From Nocardia sp. (GTDB taxonomy: Bacteria > Actinomycetota > Actinomycetes > Mycobacteriales > Mycobacteriaceae): DNA of 64,000 nucleotides. The position numbers and the translations under genes were made by a program. Shown one piece after another: positions 8,700 through 15,835 of this stretch. Positions within the stretch are counted from its first letter, which is position 1; each line of letters begins with the position of its first letter. Where the stretch lies: the NCBI RefSeq assembly GCF_025465275.1, contig NZ_JAODNK010000153.1, positions 186,001-250,000 of the forward strand, given 5' to 3'. The notes beneath the pieces were generated by a model, which did no database searches, was not told the DNA's origin, and saw only the letters and a list, made by a program, of their open reading frames with translations.

Positions 8700-9001
8700 G
8701 GCTTCACCGCCCAGGTCGGCTTGCCGCATTCGGCAGGCAGCACGGCCACCTGTACGCCCGGGGCCGGGCATACCACGACCGTCGGCGCCTGCTCAGCCCG
8801 CCGGCCGAACAACAGGCACCCGCCGGCGGCGAATGCGAACACCAGCAGCCACAGCACGACCGTGTACGCAGGTGGCATCGAATGCGACTGCCGCACAACC
8901 TCTCTCGCGGGCGGCTCAGGGGTGTACCAGGAATCGACAACGCCGATCGGCTCGGCGGTCTCGCGGTTGAACGTGTACTGATACCGCTGCGACTCGCTCA
9001 T
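8696..9001 (-). CDS. Small single-pass membrane protein
   Basis: A 101-residue protein with a polar N-terminal half and one strong membrane helix at about residues 48-66 (YTVVLWLLVFAFAAGGCLL), followed by a short outer part with two cysteines. The ATG at 9001 overlaps the stop of the preceding 58-residue gene. A longer in-frame extension to 9199 is antisense-like and lacks a ribosome site. No family is recognised. In context it is probably one of several small membrane subunits or accessory proteins of the transfer operon. Confidence 0.65.
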   Translation of the reverse strand: MSESQRYQYTFNRETAEPIGVVDSWYTPEPPAREVVRQSHSMPPAYTVVLWLLVFAFAAGGCLLFGRRAEQAPTVVVCPAPGVQVAVLPAECGKPTWAVKP

Positions 9002-9174
9002 CGCCGCCACATCCCCGAACGGCCCCCGCGACCACTCGCGGCGCGCAGGAACCAGCGCGCGCCGAACACGATCACAGCGGCCCAGATGATCCTGTCGAAA
9101 ACGAATCCCGGCGCGCTGAACAGCGCGATCACGAAGAAGATGAAGACGATCAGGAAGAGACTCAGCCGGTTCAT
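8998..9174 (-). CDS. 58-residue membrane peptide
   Basis: A short gene that fits exactly between its neighbours. Its ATG at 9174 shares a base with the upstream TGA (TGATG), and its stop overlaps the next ATG (ATGA). GGAGGA lies just upstream. The product begins MNRLSLFLIVFIFFVIALFS, a strong membrane helix. A second hydrophobic helix (IIWAAVIVFGARWFL) follows and the tail is basic. No family is recognised. Such two-helix peptides next to coupling ATPases are common on actinomycete elements. The coupling at both ends is the main argument that it is real. Confidence 0.65.
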   Translation of the reverse strand: MNRLSLFLIVFIFFVIALFSAPGFVFDRIIWAAVIVFGARWFLRAASGRGGRSGMWRR

Positions 9175-9632
9175 CACTGGTCCTCCTCTTCATCGGCATC
9201 GATGTAGAGGTGACTCAGGCTGGAGTTCGCCTGGTCAAGATTCCGCCCCAGCAACTCGGTGACTGCTCGCGCCTTGCTGAGCCACCCGGCTGCTTCCGCC
9301 GCCGCGTTGATTGCCAGCCAGTGATCACCACTGCGTTCGCCGTCGTGAGCGAGGCGGGTCTTGTTCTGCAACCGATCCGCCCACCGCGCAAGCTGGCTGA
9401 ATACCTGTTCTGCGCTGCGTACGGACGTCACCAGTCGGCTGAGAGATACGTACACATCAGCGGGGGCTGCAAGTGCTCCGCTGTCGCTGCGGCGAGTCGC
9501 GTGGGCGAGGTACCGCCACAAATCCTCGATCGTGTCCGCAGCAGCAATAACGGACTCGGCCGTATGCGGACCGTCCATCGGCCACAGCGCATTCACGATG
9601 TCCGCGCGGTCGATCTTTTTCGGGTCACTCAT
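9174..9632 (-). CDS. Hypothetical helical protein of the conjugative operon
   Basis: A 152-residue soluble, mostly alpha-helical protein of unknown function (MSDPKKIDRADIVNALWPMD at the N-terminus, an acidic DADEEEDQ tail). I take the ATG at 9632 because it overlaps the upstream stop (ATGA); a longer frame to 9953 is only the shadow of the neighbouring gene. There is no membrane segment and no known motif. It lies between the 106-residue protein and the 58-residue membrane peptide in the same coupled operon. Confidence 0.65.
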   Translation of the reverse strand: MSDPKKIDRADIVNALWPMDGPHTAESVIAAADTIEDLWRYLAHATRRSDSGALAAPADVYVSLSRLVTSVRSAEQVFSQLARWADRLQNKTRLAHDGERSGDHWLAINAAAEAAGWLSKARAVTELLGRNLDQANSSLSHLYIDADEEEDQ

Positions 9633-9949
9633 CGCGTCACCTCGTCGGTGACCGAGACGATCTCGGCAGCGATGGTGCCGATCCCGAGCGCCTTCGCCAC
9701 GCGAGCATCGGCGATCCCGGCATCCAGAAGGTCTCGCAGTGCAATGGCCTGTTCGACCGTCAACTGCGTGGACATGTCGCCGTACTCGCCCCAACGGCAC
9801 ACATCGAGGCAAACCTTGTCGAGCGGGGCGAAATACTTGACCCGGAAGGAACCGCGGACGCTGATAGAAACAGCCACGTTGTCTACGTCCGCGGCGTAGC
9901 CATGGCCATCGAGCGTGGTCACGTGGTTGTCGAAGTTGTCCCGCATCAC
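9629..9949 (-). CDS. Small hypothetical protein of the conjugative operon
   Basis: A 106-residue protein that starts with GTG at 9949 (overlapping the excisionase stop) or the ATG directly after it. The N-terminal half looks beta-rich (VAVSISVRGSFRVKYFAPLD). The C-terminal half has helices (LTVEQAIALRDLLDAGIADAR) like those found in small regulatory proteins that sit beside excisionase genes on actinomycete elements. No family is named with confidence. Confidence 0.6.
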   Translation of the reverse strand: MMRDNFDNHVTTLDGHGYAADVDNVAVSISVRGSFRVKYFAPLDKVCLDVCRWGEYGDMSTQLTVEQAIALRDLLDAGIADARVAKALGIGTIAAEIVSVTDEVTR

Positions 9950-10161
9950 GCACCGACTCCCTGGCTCAGGGGGCGGACCAGCGCGAGAACCTGATCGCGA
10001 TCGACCTTGATCAGTCGCGGACCAACCTGGAAACCCTCCAGAAGGCCACTGTCGACCCAGCGCCGGATGGTCCGGGGATGAACTCCGCCGGCCAAGTCCG
10101 CCGCATCGCGAAGGCTGATCAGCGTTTTGCGCGCTCCGAATGAACTGCTCCGCCTGCTCAT
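9946..10161 (-). CDS. AlpA/Xis-like excisionase (helix-turn-helix)
   Basis: A 71-residue basic protein with a MerR-type/AlpA helix-turn-helix (SLRDAADLAGGVHPRTIRRW, then a wing GFQVGPRLIKVDRDQV). This is the usual form of excisionases and recombination directionality factors on integrative elements. The ATG at 10161 is preceded by GAGGAG at eight bases; upstream ATGs in frame lie inside the repeat-rich control region and are less likely. It heads the transfer operon, next to the operator repeats at 10190-10251. The integrase partner is not in the window. Confidence 0.75.
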   Translation of the reverse strand: MSRRSSSFGARKTLISLRDAADLAGGVHPRTIRRWVDSGLLEGFQVGPRLIKVDRDQVLALVRPLSQGVGA

Positions 10162-10189
10162 GAACATCACTCCTCTAACAATCAGTCCG

Positions 10190-10251
10190 ACATCAGATCT
10201 ACCGTCTGATGTCTCTAACGTTAGATCTGATGTCTTCTGATGTCTAGACAT
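10190..10251. promoter_or_regulatory. Repeat-rich operator/iteron region between divergent genes
   Basis: TCTGATGTCT occurs three times on the plus strand (10205-10214, 10226-10235, 10236-10245, the last two back to back). A nearly matching inverted copy GACATCAGA lies at 10189-10197. The outer pair forms ACATCAGA/TCTGATGT with a 7-base spacer. Two perfect palindromes, TCTAACGTTAGA (10214-10225) and ATGTCTAGACAT (10240-10251), are woven in. The region lies between the excisionase-led operon and the GntR-kinase gene. It is therefore a likely operator for the GntR protein or the excisionase, or an iteron-like origin. Confidence 0.7.
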
Positions 10252-10367
10252 AGATGCGTTTTTCATCACAAACATGCGGCTATCGGAAGACATCCCACGT
10301 CAGGGAGGTTGCACAGATATCAACTGATAGGTTCTGTTTGCCAATACAGACAACAGAGGAGGGGTGC

Positions 10368-11192
10368 GTGGACATCACAGGGGACGCGAAACACCGTCAG
10401 ATCGCCCGTGAGATCCGCAACGAGATCGAATCGGGTCGGCTGCGGCCCGGCCAGAAGTTGCCCTCTACGCGGGTATTTGCCGAACAGTTCGGCGTGAGCG
10501 TCGCGCCGGTCAACGACGCGATGGCCGTCCTCGAAGTGGAGGGGCTGATTGTTAGCCGACCGCGCTCCGGCCGGTTCGTCAGCGAGACCGCCACCCCTGG
10601 AGCGCCACGCCCCCGGCGAGGCCGACCTCAGGTGATATACGTCGGCGGCTACGCGGGTAGCGGAAAGACAGAGTTCGGGCGCATCCTGGCGAAAAAGACC
10701 GGTTGGGCGATGCTAGACAAGGACACCATCACCAGGGCAGTAGTCGACACGGCCCTCGTGCAATTGGGCAGCACCGTCTCCGACCGCGAATCGCCGATCT
10801 ACCTGGATTTCGTACGCCCTGCCGAGTACGAGTGCCTTGCCGCCACAGTTCGCGAGAACGTCGGTTGCGGAGTATCTGTGGTCACGACCGCGCCGTACCT
10901 CAAAGAGTTCGGATCCGAAGCATGGTTTCGTCGTACAGCGGCTGAACTAGACGCGATGGGCGCCGATATGGAGGTGGTCTGGATCCGATGCCAGCCGGAT
11001 TCGATGCATTCGTATATCACTCGCCGCGGTGCAGCACGCGACAGCGGGAAGCTCGCCAACTGGGATGGCTACGTACGCGGTATCAACATCGCATTCGAAC
11101 CTCCCTGGCAGCACACCATCGTCATGAACGACCCCGACTCCCCGCCCCTGCCGGAGCAGGCAGATGAACTGATCAAATCCCTTAGGGACTGA
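10368..11192 (+). CDS. GntR-type regulator fused to a P-loop kinase-like domain
   Basis: A 274-residue protein, started at the GTG at 10368 behind a GAGGAGGGG ribosome site. Residues 1-75 are a GntR winged helix (IAREIRNEIESGRLRPGQKL, STRVFAEQFGVS, VEGLIVSRPRSGRFV). After a Pro/Arg-rich linker, residues 85-270 carry a P-loop domain with Walker A GGYAGSGKTE and a kinase-like layout, instead of the usual effector domain of GntR regulators. It may therefore sense or phosphorylate a small ligand and couple this to repression. The gene diverges from the excisionase-led operon across the repeats at 10190-10251, which are probable binding sites. It stops two bases before the next gene. Confidence 0.75.
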   Translation: MDITGDAKHRQIAREIRNEIESGRLRPGQKLPSTRVFAEQFGVSVAPVNDAMAVLEVEGLIVSRPRSGRFVSETATPGAPRPRRGRPQVIYVGGYAGSGKTEFGRILAKKTGWAMLDKDTITRAVVDTALVQLGSTVSDRESPIYLDFVRPAEYECLAATVRENVGCGVSVVTTAPYLKEFGSEAWFRRTAAELDAMGADMEVVWIRCQPDSMHSYITRRGAARDSGKLANWDGYVRGINIAFEPPWQHTIVMNDPDSPPLPEQADELIKSLRD

Positions 11193-11194
11193 GC

Positions 11195-12433
11195 ATGGAC
11201 ACCGCGATCGTGATGTACGGTCCGCCGGCGGCGGGCAAGGACACCGTGACGGCCTCACTAGCTGGGGTCGACAACAAGTTCCGGCACTACCACCGCATCA
11301 AGGTCGGCCCCGGCCGTACTGCGGGATACCGGATGGCCTCGACCGCCGATCTCGACCATTTGACCACTGCGGGCGAAGTCATCTATTCGAACAGCCAGTA
11401 CGGCTCTACATACCTCATCGATCGGGTTGAGCTGAACCGGATGCTCACCGCCAGCCAGATTCCAGTTCTCCACGTAGGCCAGCCAGAGGCCATCGGCACG
11501 CTGCTGGCCGCTGCTCCCGCAATTCGGTGGGTCGTAGTCGAATTGTGGTGCCCGCGTGATGTTGCCGCAGAGCGCGCGGCAGCTCGAAATACCGGTGACG
11601 TCACAGAACGCCTGGCAGCCTGGGACGCAACTCCAAAACTCATGGTTGCTGATGTACGGATCGACACAGGGTCAATCGATCCCGCTGGAGCTGCCGACCA
11701 GATCGTTGATGCAGTTCGTGCGGCCCAGTCCTCGATCATCGTTCCCGCGATGCACCTCGTACATCCAGACGGCTCGCTGGATCTGGCTGCGACCCACCGT
11801 CACGCGGTTTCAGCTGCAGCGGGGTGGGTCGACTGCTTCCTGATCAACGGCTCAACTACAGCTGGCAGTGAGCTGACCAGTGCCGAACGCACAGCCGTTC
11901 TTGATACATGGCTGAATGCGGTCGATCCCAGTCGACTGCTCGCCTGCGCGTGGTCTTGTGATGACGTTGCGACCGCCGTCGACCATGACATAAGGCCAAT
12001 GGCAGTGCTACAGGCCGATACTCGGCCAGCGGCTGAACAGCTCCTTCGGACTCTGCCGGCCGGATCAACGATCTACAGCCACCCAATGTTCGGCTGTACA
12101 TTCGATGCCGAGTTGGCGGCTTGGGCCAGAAGCGCAGACCATCTGCCATCTGGCGGGAAGCTCGCAAAGGTCAGCCTGACCGAAATCGCGGAGATCCGGC
12201 ACGCTGCACCCACATTCGAGACATGGGACGGCTCCTCGCGACGGATCCGACAGTCGATTGACGCGGGTGCGGCTGGCGTCGTCGCCACGCCGCTTGCCGC
12301 CTCGCTTACGGAACTACCGCCGCGCAGTCTTGCGCAGATTCAGCGCACCGTCGACGGTGTCCAGGCCAAGCTCGACCAGCTCCCGAAACGGGCAGCCAAG
12401 CGCGGTTGGCTACTGGATCAGATTCAAAGCTGA
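11195..12433 (+). CDS. Guanylate-kinase-like domain fused to a DHDPS-like TIM barrel
   Basis: A 412-residue protein with two parts. Residues 1-165 resemble guanylate kinase: P-loop GPPAAGKDTV, a basic phosphate-binding stretch (RIKVGPGRTAGYRM), and the pattern EVIYSNSQYGSTYLI, which matches the family's GxxYG segment. Residues 178-410 resemble dihydrodipicolinate synthase/N-acetylneuraminate lyase: PAMHLVHPDGSLDLAA, INGSTTAGSELTSAER, a possible Schiff-base lysine in GGKLAKVS, and a closing GAAGVVATPLAASL. The combination is unusual. It is encoded two bases after the GntR-kinase fusion, so the two are co-expressed. Substrate unknown. It lies next to the attachment end, where cargo genes are common. 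Confidence 0.65.
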   Translation: MDTAIVMYGPPAAGKDTVTASLAGVDNKFRHYHRIKVGPGRTAGYRMASTADLDHLTTAGEVIYSNSQYGSTYLIDRVELNRMLTASQIPVLHVGQPEAIGTLLAAAPAIRWVVVELWCPRDVAAERAAARNTGDVTERLAAWDATPKLMVADVRIDTGSIDPAGAADQIVDAVRAAQSSIIVPAMHLVHPDGSLDLAATHRHAVSAAAGWVDCFLINGSTTAGSELTSAERTAVLDTWLNAVDPSRLLACAWSCDDVATAVDHDIRPMAVLQADTRPAAEQLLRTLPAGSTIYSHPMFGCTFDAELAAWARSADHLPSGGKLAKVSLTEIAEIRHAAPTFETWDGSSRRIRQSIDAGAAGVVATPLAASLTELPPRSLAQIQRTVDGVQAKLDQLPKRAAKRGWLLDQIQS

Positions 12434-12465
12434 CCAGGTCACCGCCATGGTCACAATCTCGAACG

Positions 12466-12505
12466 TGGGGCAGAGTATCGCCTACCATGGGGCATATATG
12501 GGGCA
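12466..12505 (+). repeat. Three TGGGGCA direct repeats in helical phase near the element end
   Basis: TGGGGCA occurs at 12466-12472, 12488-12494 and 12499-12505. The starts are 22 and 11 bases apart, about two and one turns of the helix, so a protein could bind all three on one DNA face. They lie about 150 bases inside the tRNA-Lys remnant, the usual place for integrase or excisionase arm sites. That role is inferred. Confidence 0.5.
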
Positions 12506-12542
12506 GACAGATGTTTTGGCGTGTACGCTCGTGTCGCGTAAG

Positions 12543-12582
12543 TGCTATCTGAATAGCGCAGGAAAAGGCTGTACAGATAGCA
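12543..12582. repeat. Inverted repeat TGCTATCTG/CAGATAGCA near the attachment end
   Basis: A perfect 9-base inverted repeat (12543-12551 and 12574-12582) with a 22-base spacer. It lies in the otherwise gene-free 383-base stretch between the kinase/DHDPS-like gene and the DUF937 gene. It could be a terminator-like hairpin for the plus-strand genes, but no T run follows. A recombinase arm site is the other possibility. Confidence 0.45.
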
Positions 12583-12637
12583 TTTAATGTCACTGATGTT
12601 GACCTATGTCATGGGGTTTGGTACCGAGTGATTAGAA

Positions 12638-12683
12638 CGGACTTTTAATCCGCAGGTCCCAGGTTCGAGCCCTGGTGGGGGCA
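12638..12683 (+). pseudogene. 3' part of a tRNA-Lys (UUU) gene, probable attachment site
   Basis: From 12638 the sequence folds as the 3' part of a tRNA: anticodon stem CGGA/TCCG around the loop CTTTTAA (anticodon TTT, Lys), T arm CCAGG-TTCGAGC-CCTGG, then TGGGGGC as the 3' acceptor strand and A as discriminator. The matching 5' acceptor strand (GCCCCCA) is absent upstream, and no D arm can be drawn. It is therefore a fragment, as left at one end of an element that integrates into a tRNA gene. The intact tRNA-Lys should be at the other end, outside the window. Confidence 0.7.
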
Positions 12684-12693
12684 CAGTTGTCGG

Positions 12694-12720
12694 GGGGCCC
12701 GGATCCTATATTCGGGCCCC
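12694..12720 (+). terminator. Hairpin after the tRNA-Lys remnant
   Basis: GGGGCCCG (12694-12701) pairs with CGGGCCCC (12713-12720) across an 11-base loop. It probably is the old terminator of the tRNA-Lys gene, on the chromosomal side of the attachment site. Confidence 0.5.
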
Positions 12721-12816
12721 TCGCCACATCCGCGAATCCGTGGCAATCTGTCCGGATTTCGCCTACCGTGACCTCAGTAGGGCTTTTCCCGGGACCCAAC
12801 ACCACAGGCGGAGTTC

Positions 12817-13416
12817 ATGACTTCCTTCGATGACCTGCTCTCCAATGTGCCCGTCGCACAGATCGCCGACAAGCTCGGAGTCGACGAAGCGACCGCGACC
12901 AGCGCCATCAATGCGGCTATTCCTGTTCTGCTCGGCGGATTCCAGGCACAAGCCGGCAACCCCGAGGAAGGCCTGAATCTGGAGGGCGAAGTCGCCAACC
13001 AGCCGGTCGGCCTACTCGACGGTGGCGTCAATATCGATCACGTGGATACGGACTCCGGTGACAAGATCGTCGATCAGACGTTCGGCGCCGAGAAGAACAC
13101 GGTGATCAGCGCCCTCGGTAATGTCGGTGGTGGCAACGGCCAGGACCTGATGGCCAAGCTGCTCCCCATGCTGGCCCCCATCGTTCTCGCCTATCTTGGT
13201 AAGAAGGCAATGGGTGGTGGCGGTGCGGCCACCGGCGGTGAGGCCGCGGCCAGTGGCGGCGGCGGCATCGGCGATATCCTCGGCAGCCTGCTCGGCGGCG
13301 CCACCGGCGGTAAGGGCGGCGGCGGTCTCGGGGACATCCTCGGGAAGGCCGTCGGCCAGAATGCCGGCAGCGTGCTCGGCAATGTGCTGGGCGGTTTGCT
13401 CGGCAACAAGAAGTGA
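12817..13416 (+). CDS. DUF937 family protein
   Basis: A 199-residue protein of the DUF937/YidB-like type. The N-terminal 110 residues hold the conserved helical core (DDLLSNVPVAQIADKLGVDE, then AINAAIPVLLGGFQAQA). The C-terminal third is made of glycine-rich repeats with GDILGSLLGG and GSVLGNVLGGLLGN units. Biochemical function is unknown for the family. It is the first chromosomal gene after the mobile element and is followed by about 200 bases without a gene before desA1. Confidence 0.8.
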   Translation: MTSFDDLLSNVPVAQIADKLGVDEATATSAINAAIPVLLGGFQAQAGNPEEGLNLEGEVANQPVGLLDGGVNIDHVDTDSGDKIVDQTFGAEKNTVISALGNVGGGNGQDLMAKLLPMLAPIVLAYLGKKAMGGGGAATGGEAAASGGGGIGDILGSLLGGATGGKGGGGLGDILGKAVGQNAGSVLGNVLGGLLGNKK

Positions 13417-13546
13417 CAAAGCACCCAGAGCCGGTGTGCGGCTAACGAACTGCGGCTCGCGGCGATAGACAGAACGCCGCGGGCCGCTGCCATATGACAT
13501 CCCTCACTAGCCCCGCAATGGCACACGGATGAGTTTCACATCACCC

Positions 13547-13558
13547 TACGGTGCCGTA
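13547..13558. promoter_or_regulatory. Palindrome upstream of desA1, candidate operator
   Basis: TACGG-TG-CCGTA (13547-13558) is an inverted repeat of five bases per half, about 70 bases before the desA1 start. Fatty-acid desaturase genes of mycobacteria are controlled by TetR-type repressors such as MadR, so an operator here is plausible. The match to a known site was not tested. Confidence 0.4.
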
Positions 13559-13627
13559 AGGTATGGGCCGCGGCGGCAGGCCGGCGAGGGTAGACAGCTG
13601 GATCGCAGAAATACGAAGGGCTTATTT

Positions 13628-14605
13628 ATGGCAAAGGATCTGACTCAACTCGAGCTACTGGCGGAGTTGGAGCCGGTTGCCGCGGAAAACGTCAACCGCC
13701 ACCTCTCCATGGCCAAGGAATGGCACCCGCACGATTACGTGCCGTGGGACGAAGGCCGCAACTTCGCCGAAATGGGTGGCGTGGACTGGGATCCGTCGCA
13801 GTCACGGCTGAGCGAGCTGGCCAAGGCGGCCATGATCACCAACCTGCTCACCGAGGACAACCTCCCCTCCTACCACCGCGAGATCGCCGAGAACTTCTCC
13901 CAGGACGGCGCCTGGGGCACCTGGGTCGGCCGCTGGACCGCCGAGGAGAACCGGCACGGTATCGCCATCCGCGACTACCTGGTGGTCACCCGCGGCGTCG
14001 ACCCGGTCGCGCTGGAGCAGGCGCGCATGATCCACATGACCAACGGCTTCGCTTCTCCCTCACAGGTATCCGATATGGATGCCGGCTTCCTGTACTCGGT
14101 CGCCTACGTGACCTTCCAGGAACTCGCGACCCGCGTCTCGCACCGCAATACCGGCCGCGTCTGTGACGACCCCATCGCCGACCGGATGCTGCAGCGCATC
14201 GCCGCCGACGAGAACCTGCACATGATCTTCTACCGGAACCTGTGTGGCGCGGCGCTCGACCTGTCGCCCGACCAGACCATCGATGCCATCACGCTCATCC
14301 TGGAGAACTTCCAGATGCCGGGCGCGGGCATGCCGAACTTCCGCCGCAATGGCGTCCTGATGGCCAAGCACGGCATCTACGACCTGCGGCAGCACCTCGA
14401 AGAGGTGGTCAACCCGGTGCTCAAGAAGTGGCGCATCTTCGAGCGCGACGACTTCACCGCACGCGGCGAGCAGACCCGTGAACGCCTCGGCCTCTTCCTG
14501 GAGAAGCTGTCCGGCGACGTGCTGAAGTTCGAAGAGCAGCGCGACCGCATGCTGGCCCGCGAGGCCGCCAAGGCCGAGAAGTTGCTCGCAAGCACCTCTC
14601 GCTGA
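13628..14605 (+). CDS. desA1: Acyl-[acyl-carrier-protein] desaturase (DesA1-like)
   Basis: A 325-residue soluble di-iron desaturase that introduces a double bond into ACP-bound long acyl chains, feeding mycolic and unsaturated fatty acid synthesis. Both iron-binding motifs are visible: EENRH (in RWTAEENRHGIAIRD) and DENLH (in AADENLHMIFYRN). The start is the ATG at 13628 behind AAGGG; the frame is open further upstream but no ribosome site is there. Length matches mycobacterial DesA1 (Rv0824c), and dusB follows as in M. tuberculosis. A strong hairpin lies directly downstream. Confidence 0.92.
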   Translation: MAKDLTQLELLAELEPVAAENVNRHLSMAKEWHPHDYVPWDEGRNFAEMGGVDWDPSQSRLSELAKAAMITNLLTEDNLPSYHREIAENFSQDGAWGTWVGRWTAEENRHGIAIRDYLVVTRGVDPVALEQARMIHMTNGFASPSQVSDMDAGFLYSVAYVTFQELATRVSHRNTGRVCDDPIADRMLQRIAADENLHMIFYRNLCGAALDLSPDQTIDAITLILENFQMPGAGMPNFRRNGVLMAKHGIYDLRQHLEEVVNPVLKKWRIFERDDFTARGEQTRERLGLFLEKLSGDVLKFEEQRDRMLAREAAKAEKLLASTSR

Positions 14606-14622
14606 CCCTCGCAGAACGTACG

Positions 14623-14660
14623 AAGTGCCCCGGACCTGGCCTGTGGTCCGGGGCACTTTC
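14623..14660 (+). terminator. Rho-independent terminator of desA1
   Basis: AAGTGCCCCGGAC (14623-14635) pairs perfectly with GTCCGGGGCACTT (14646-14658) and is followed by TTCGT. Downstream, GTCTCA-A-TGAGAC (14661-14673) is a short palindrome just before the dusB start and could be an operator. Confidence 0.8.
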
Positions 14661-14674
14661 GTCTCAATGAGACA

Positions 14675-15835
14675 ATGGATGCCGTGACAACGTCGCTCGA
14701 AGCCTCCCGGACCGCGCTGCGGATCGGACCGTACCCGGTCGATCCGCCCGTCGTGCTGGCTCCGATGGCCGGTATCACCAATGTCGCCTTCCGCACCCTG
14801 TGCCGCGAATTCGGCAGTGCCACCTCGATCTACGTGTGCGAGATGATCACCGCGCGCGCCGTGGTGGAGCGCAATGAGAAGACGCTGCACATGATGTCGT
14901 TCGGGCCGGACGAGAGCCCGCGCTCCATGCAGCTGTACGCCGTGGATCCGAAGACCGTCGGCGAGGCCGTGCGCATCATCGTCGGCGAGGGCTGGGCCGA
15001 CCACATCGACCTCAATCTCGGCTGCCCGGTCCCCAAGGTGACCCGGCTCGGCGGCGGCGCGGCCCTGCCCTACAAGCGGCAGCTCTTCCGCGACATCGTC
15101 AAGGCCATGGTCTCGGCGGCCGAACCCGCCGGAGTGCCGATCACCTTCAAGTTCCGCATCGGCATCGACGACGATCACCACACCTACCTCGATACCGGGC
15201 GCATTGCCGAGGGTGAAGGCGCGGCCGCCGTCGCCCTGCACGCCCGCACCGCCGCCCAGCGCTACTCCGGCGAGGCCGACTGGACCGCCATCGCGCGGCT
15301 CAAGGAGGCCGTCACCAGCATTCCGGTGCTCGGCAACGGCGATATCTTCAGCGCCGCCGACGGGGTGCGCATGATGGCCGAGACCGGGTGCGACGGCGTC
15401 GTGGTCGGACGCGGATGCCTCGGCCGCCCTTGGCTTTTCGGAGAATTGCAGGCCGCACTGCGTGGTGAGCCACTGCCCGACGCGCCGAATCTGGGCCGGG
15501 TCGGCGAGATTCTGCGGCGGCACACCGAACTGCTCGTCGCGCACGACGGCGAGGACAAGGCCATGCGCGATATCCGCAAGCACATGGCCTGGTACCTGAT
15601 GGGCTTCCCGATCGGCGGGGACCTGCGGCGCAGTTTCGCCACGGTCAGCAGCATGGACCGGCTCATCGACCTGATCGGGCAGCTCGACCCGACTGTGCCG
15701 TTCCCGAAGGACGCCGAGGGCCCGCGCGGACGTCAGGGCTCGCCCGGCAAGGTCGCCCTGCCCGAAGGCTGGCTCGACGATCCCGAGGATCCCACCGTCC
15801 CCTGCGCCGCCGACGTCATGCACAGCGGCGGCTGA
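14675..15835 (+). CDS. dusB: tRNA-dihydrouridine synthase (DusB family)
   Basis: A 386-residue flavoenzyme that reduces uridine to dihydrouridine in tRNA D loops. The FMN-binding PMAGITN motif is near residue 31. The catalytic cysteine stands in LNLGCPVPK, followed by GGGAAL, a KFRIG segment, HARTAAQRYSG, and the GNGDI and GRGCLGRPW phosphate-binding motifs. An ATG at 14675 and a GTG at 14681 are both possible starts and neither has a strong ribosome site. It corresponds to Rv0823c, in the same neighbourhood. The C-terminal 60 residues are variable. Confidence 0.9.
   Translation: MDAVTTSLEASRTALRIGPYPVDPPVVLAPMAGITNVAFRTLCREFGSATSIYVCEMITARAVVERNEKTLHMMSFGPDESPRSMQLYAVDPKTVGEAVRIIVGEGWADHIDLNLGCPVPKVTRLGGGAALPYKRQLFRDIVKAMVSAAEPAGVPITFKFRIGIDDDHHTYLDTGRIAEGEGAAAVALHARTAAQRYSGEADWTAIARLKEAVTSIPVLGNGDIFSAADGVRMMAETGCDGVVVGRGCLGRPWLFGELQAALRGEPLPDAPNLGRVGEILRRHTELLVAHDGEDKAMRDIRKHMAWYLMGFPIGGDLRRSFATVSSMDRLIDLIGQLDPTVPFPKDAEGPRGRQGSPGKVALPEGWLDDPEDPTVPCAADVMHSGG

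Larger units (their letters stand above)
1..12683. mobile_element. Integrative conjugative element (right part), ending at a tRNA-Lys 3' fragment
   Basis: The segment holds a minus-strand operon with an excisionase-like HTH protein, a replication-relaxation-like protein, a VirD4/FtsK-type coupling ATPase and several small membrane proteins, followed by two accessory fusion genes. It stops at a 3' tRNA-Lys fragment that adjoins ordinary core genes (DUF937, desA1). That layout is typical of actinomycete integrative elements that recombine into the 3' end of a tRNA gene. No integrase, partition gene or complete tRNA is visible, so the other end must lie left of position 1, or the integrase has been lost. 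The outer boundary at 12,683 is inferred from the tRNA remnant. Confidence 0.8.

Noticed and set aside
12306..12593. A 95-codon minus-strand frame at the element end
   Set aside because: It overlaps the kinase/DHDPS-like gene and the repeats, has no ribosome site and no similarity to a known family.
12611..12683. A complete tRNA-Lys gene
   Set aside because: The 5' acceptor strand that should pair with TGGGGGC and a D arm are missing, so only the 3' part is called.
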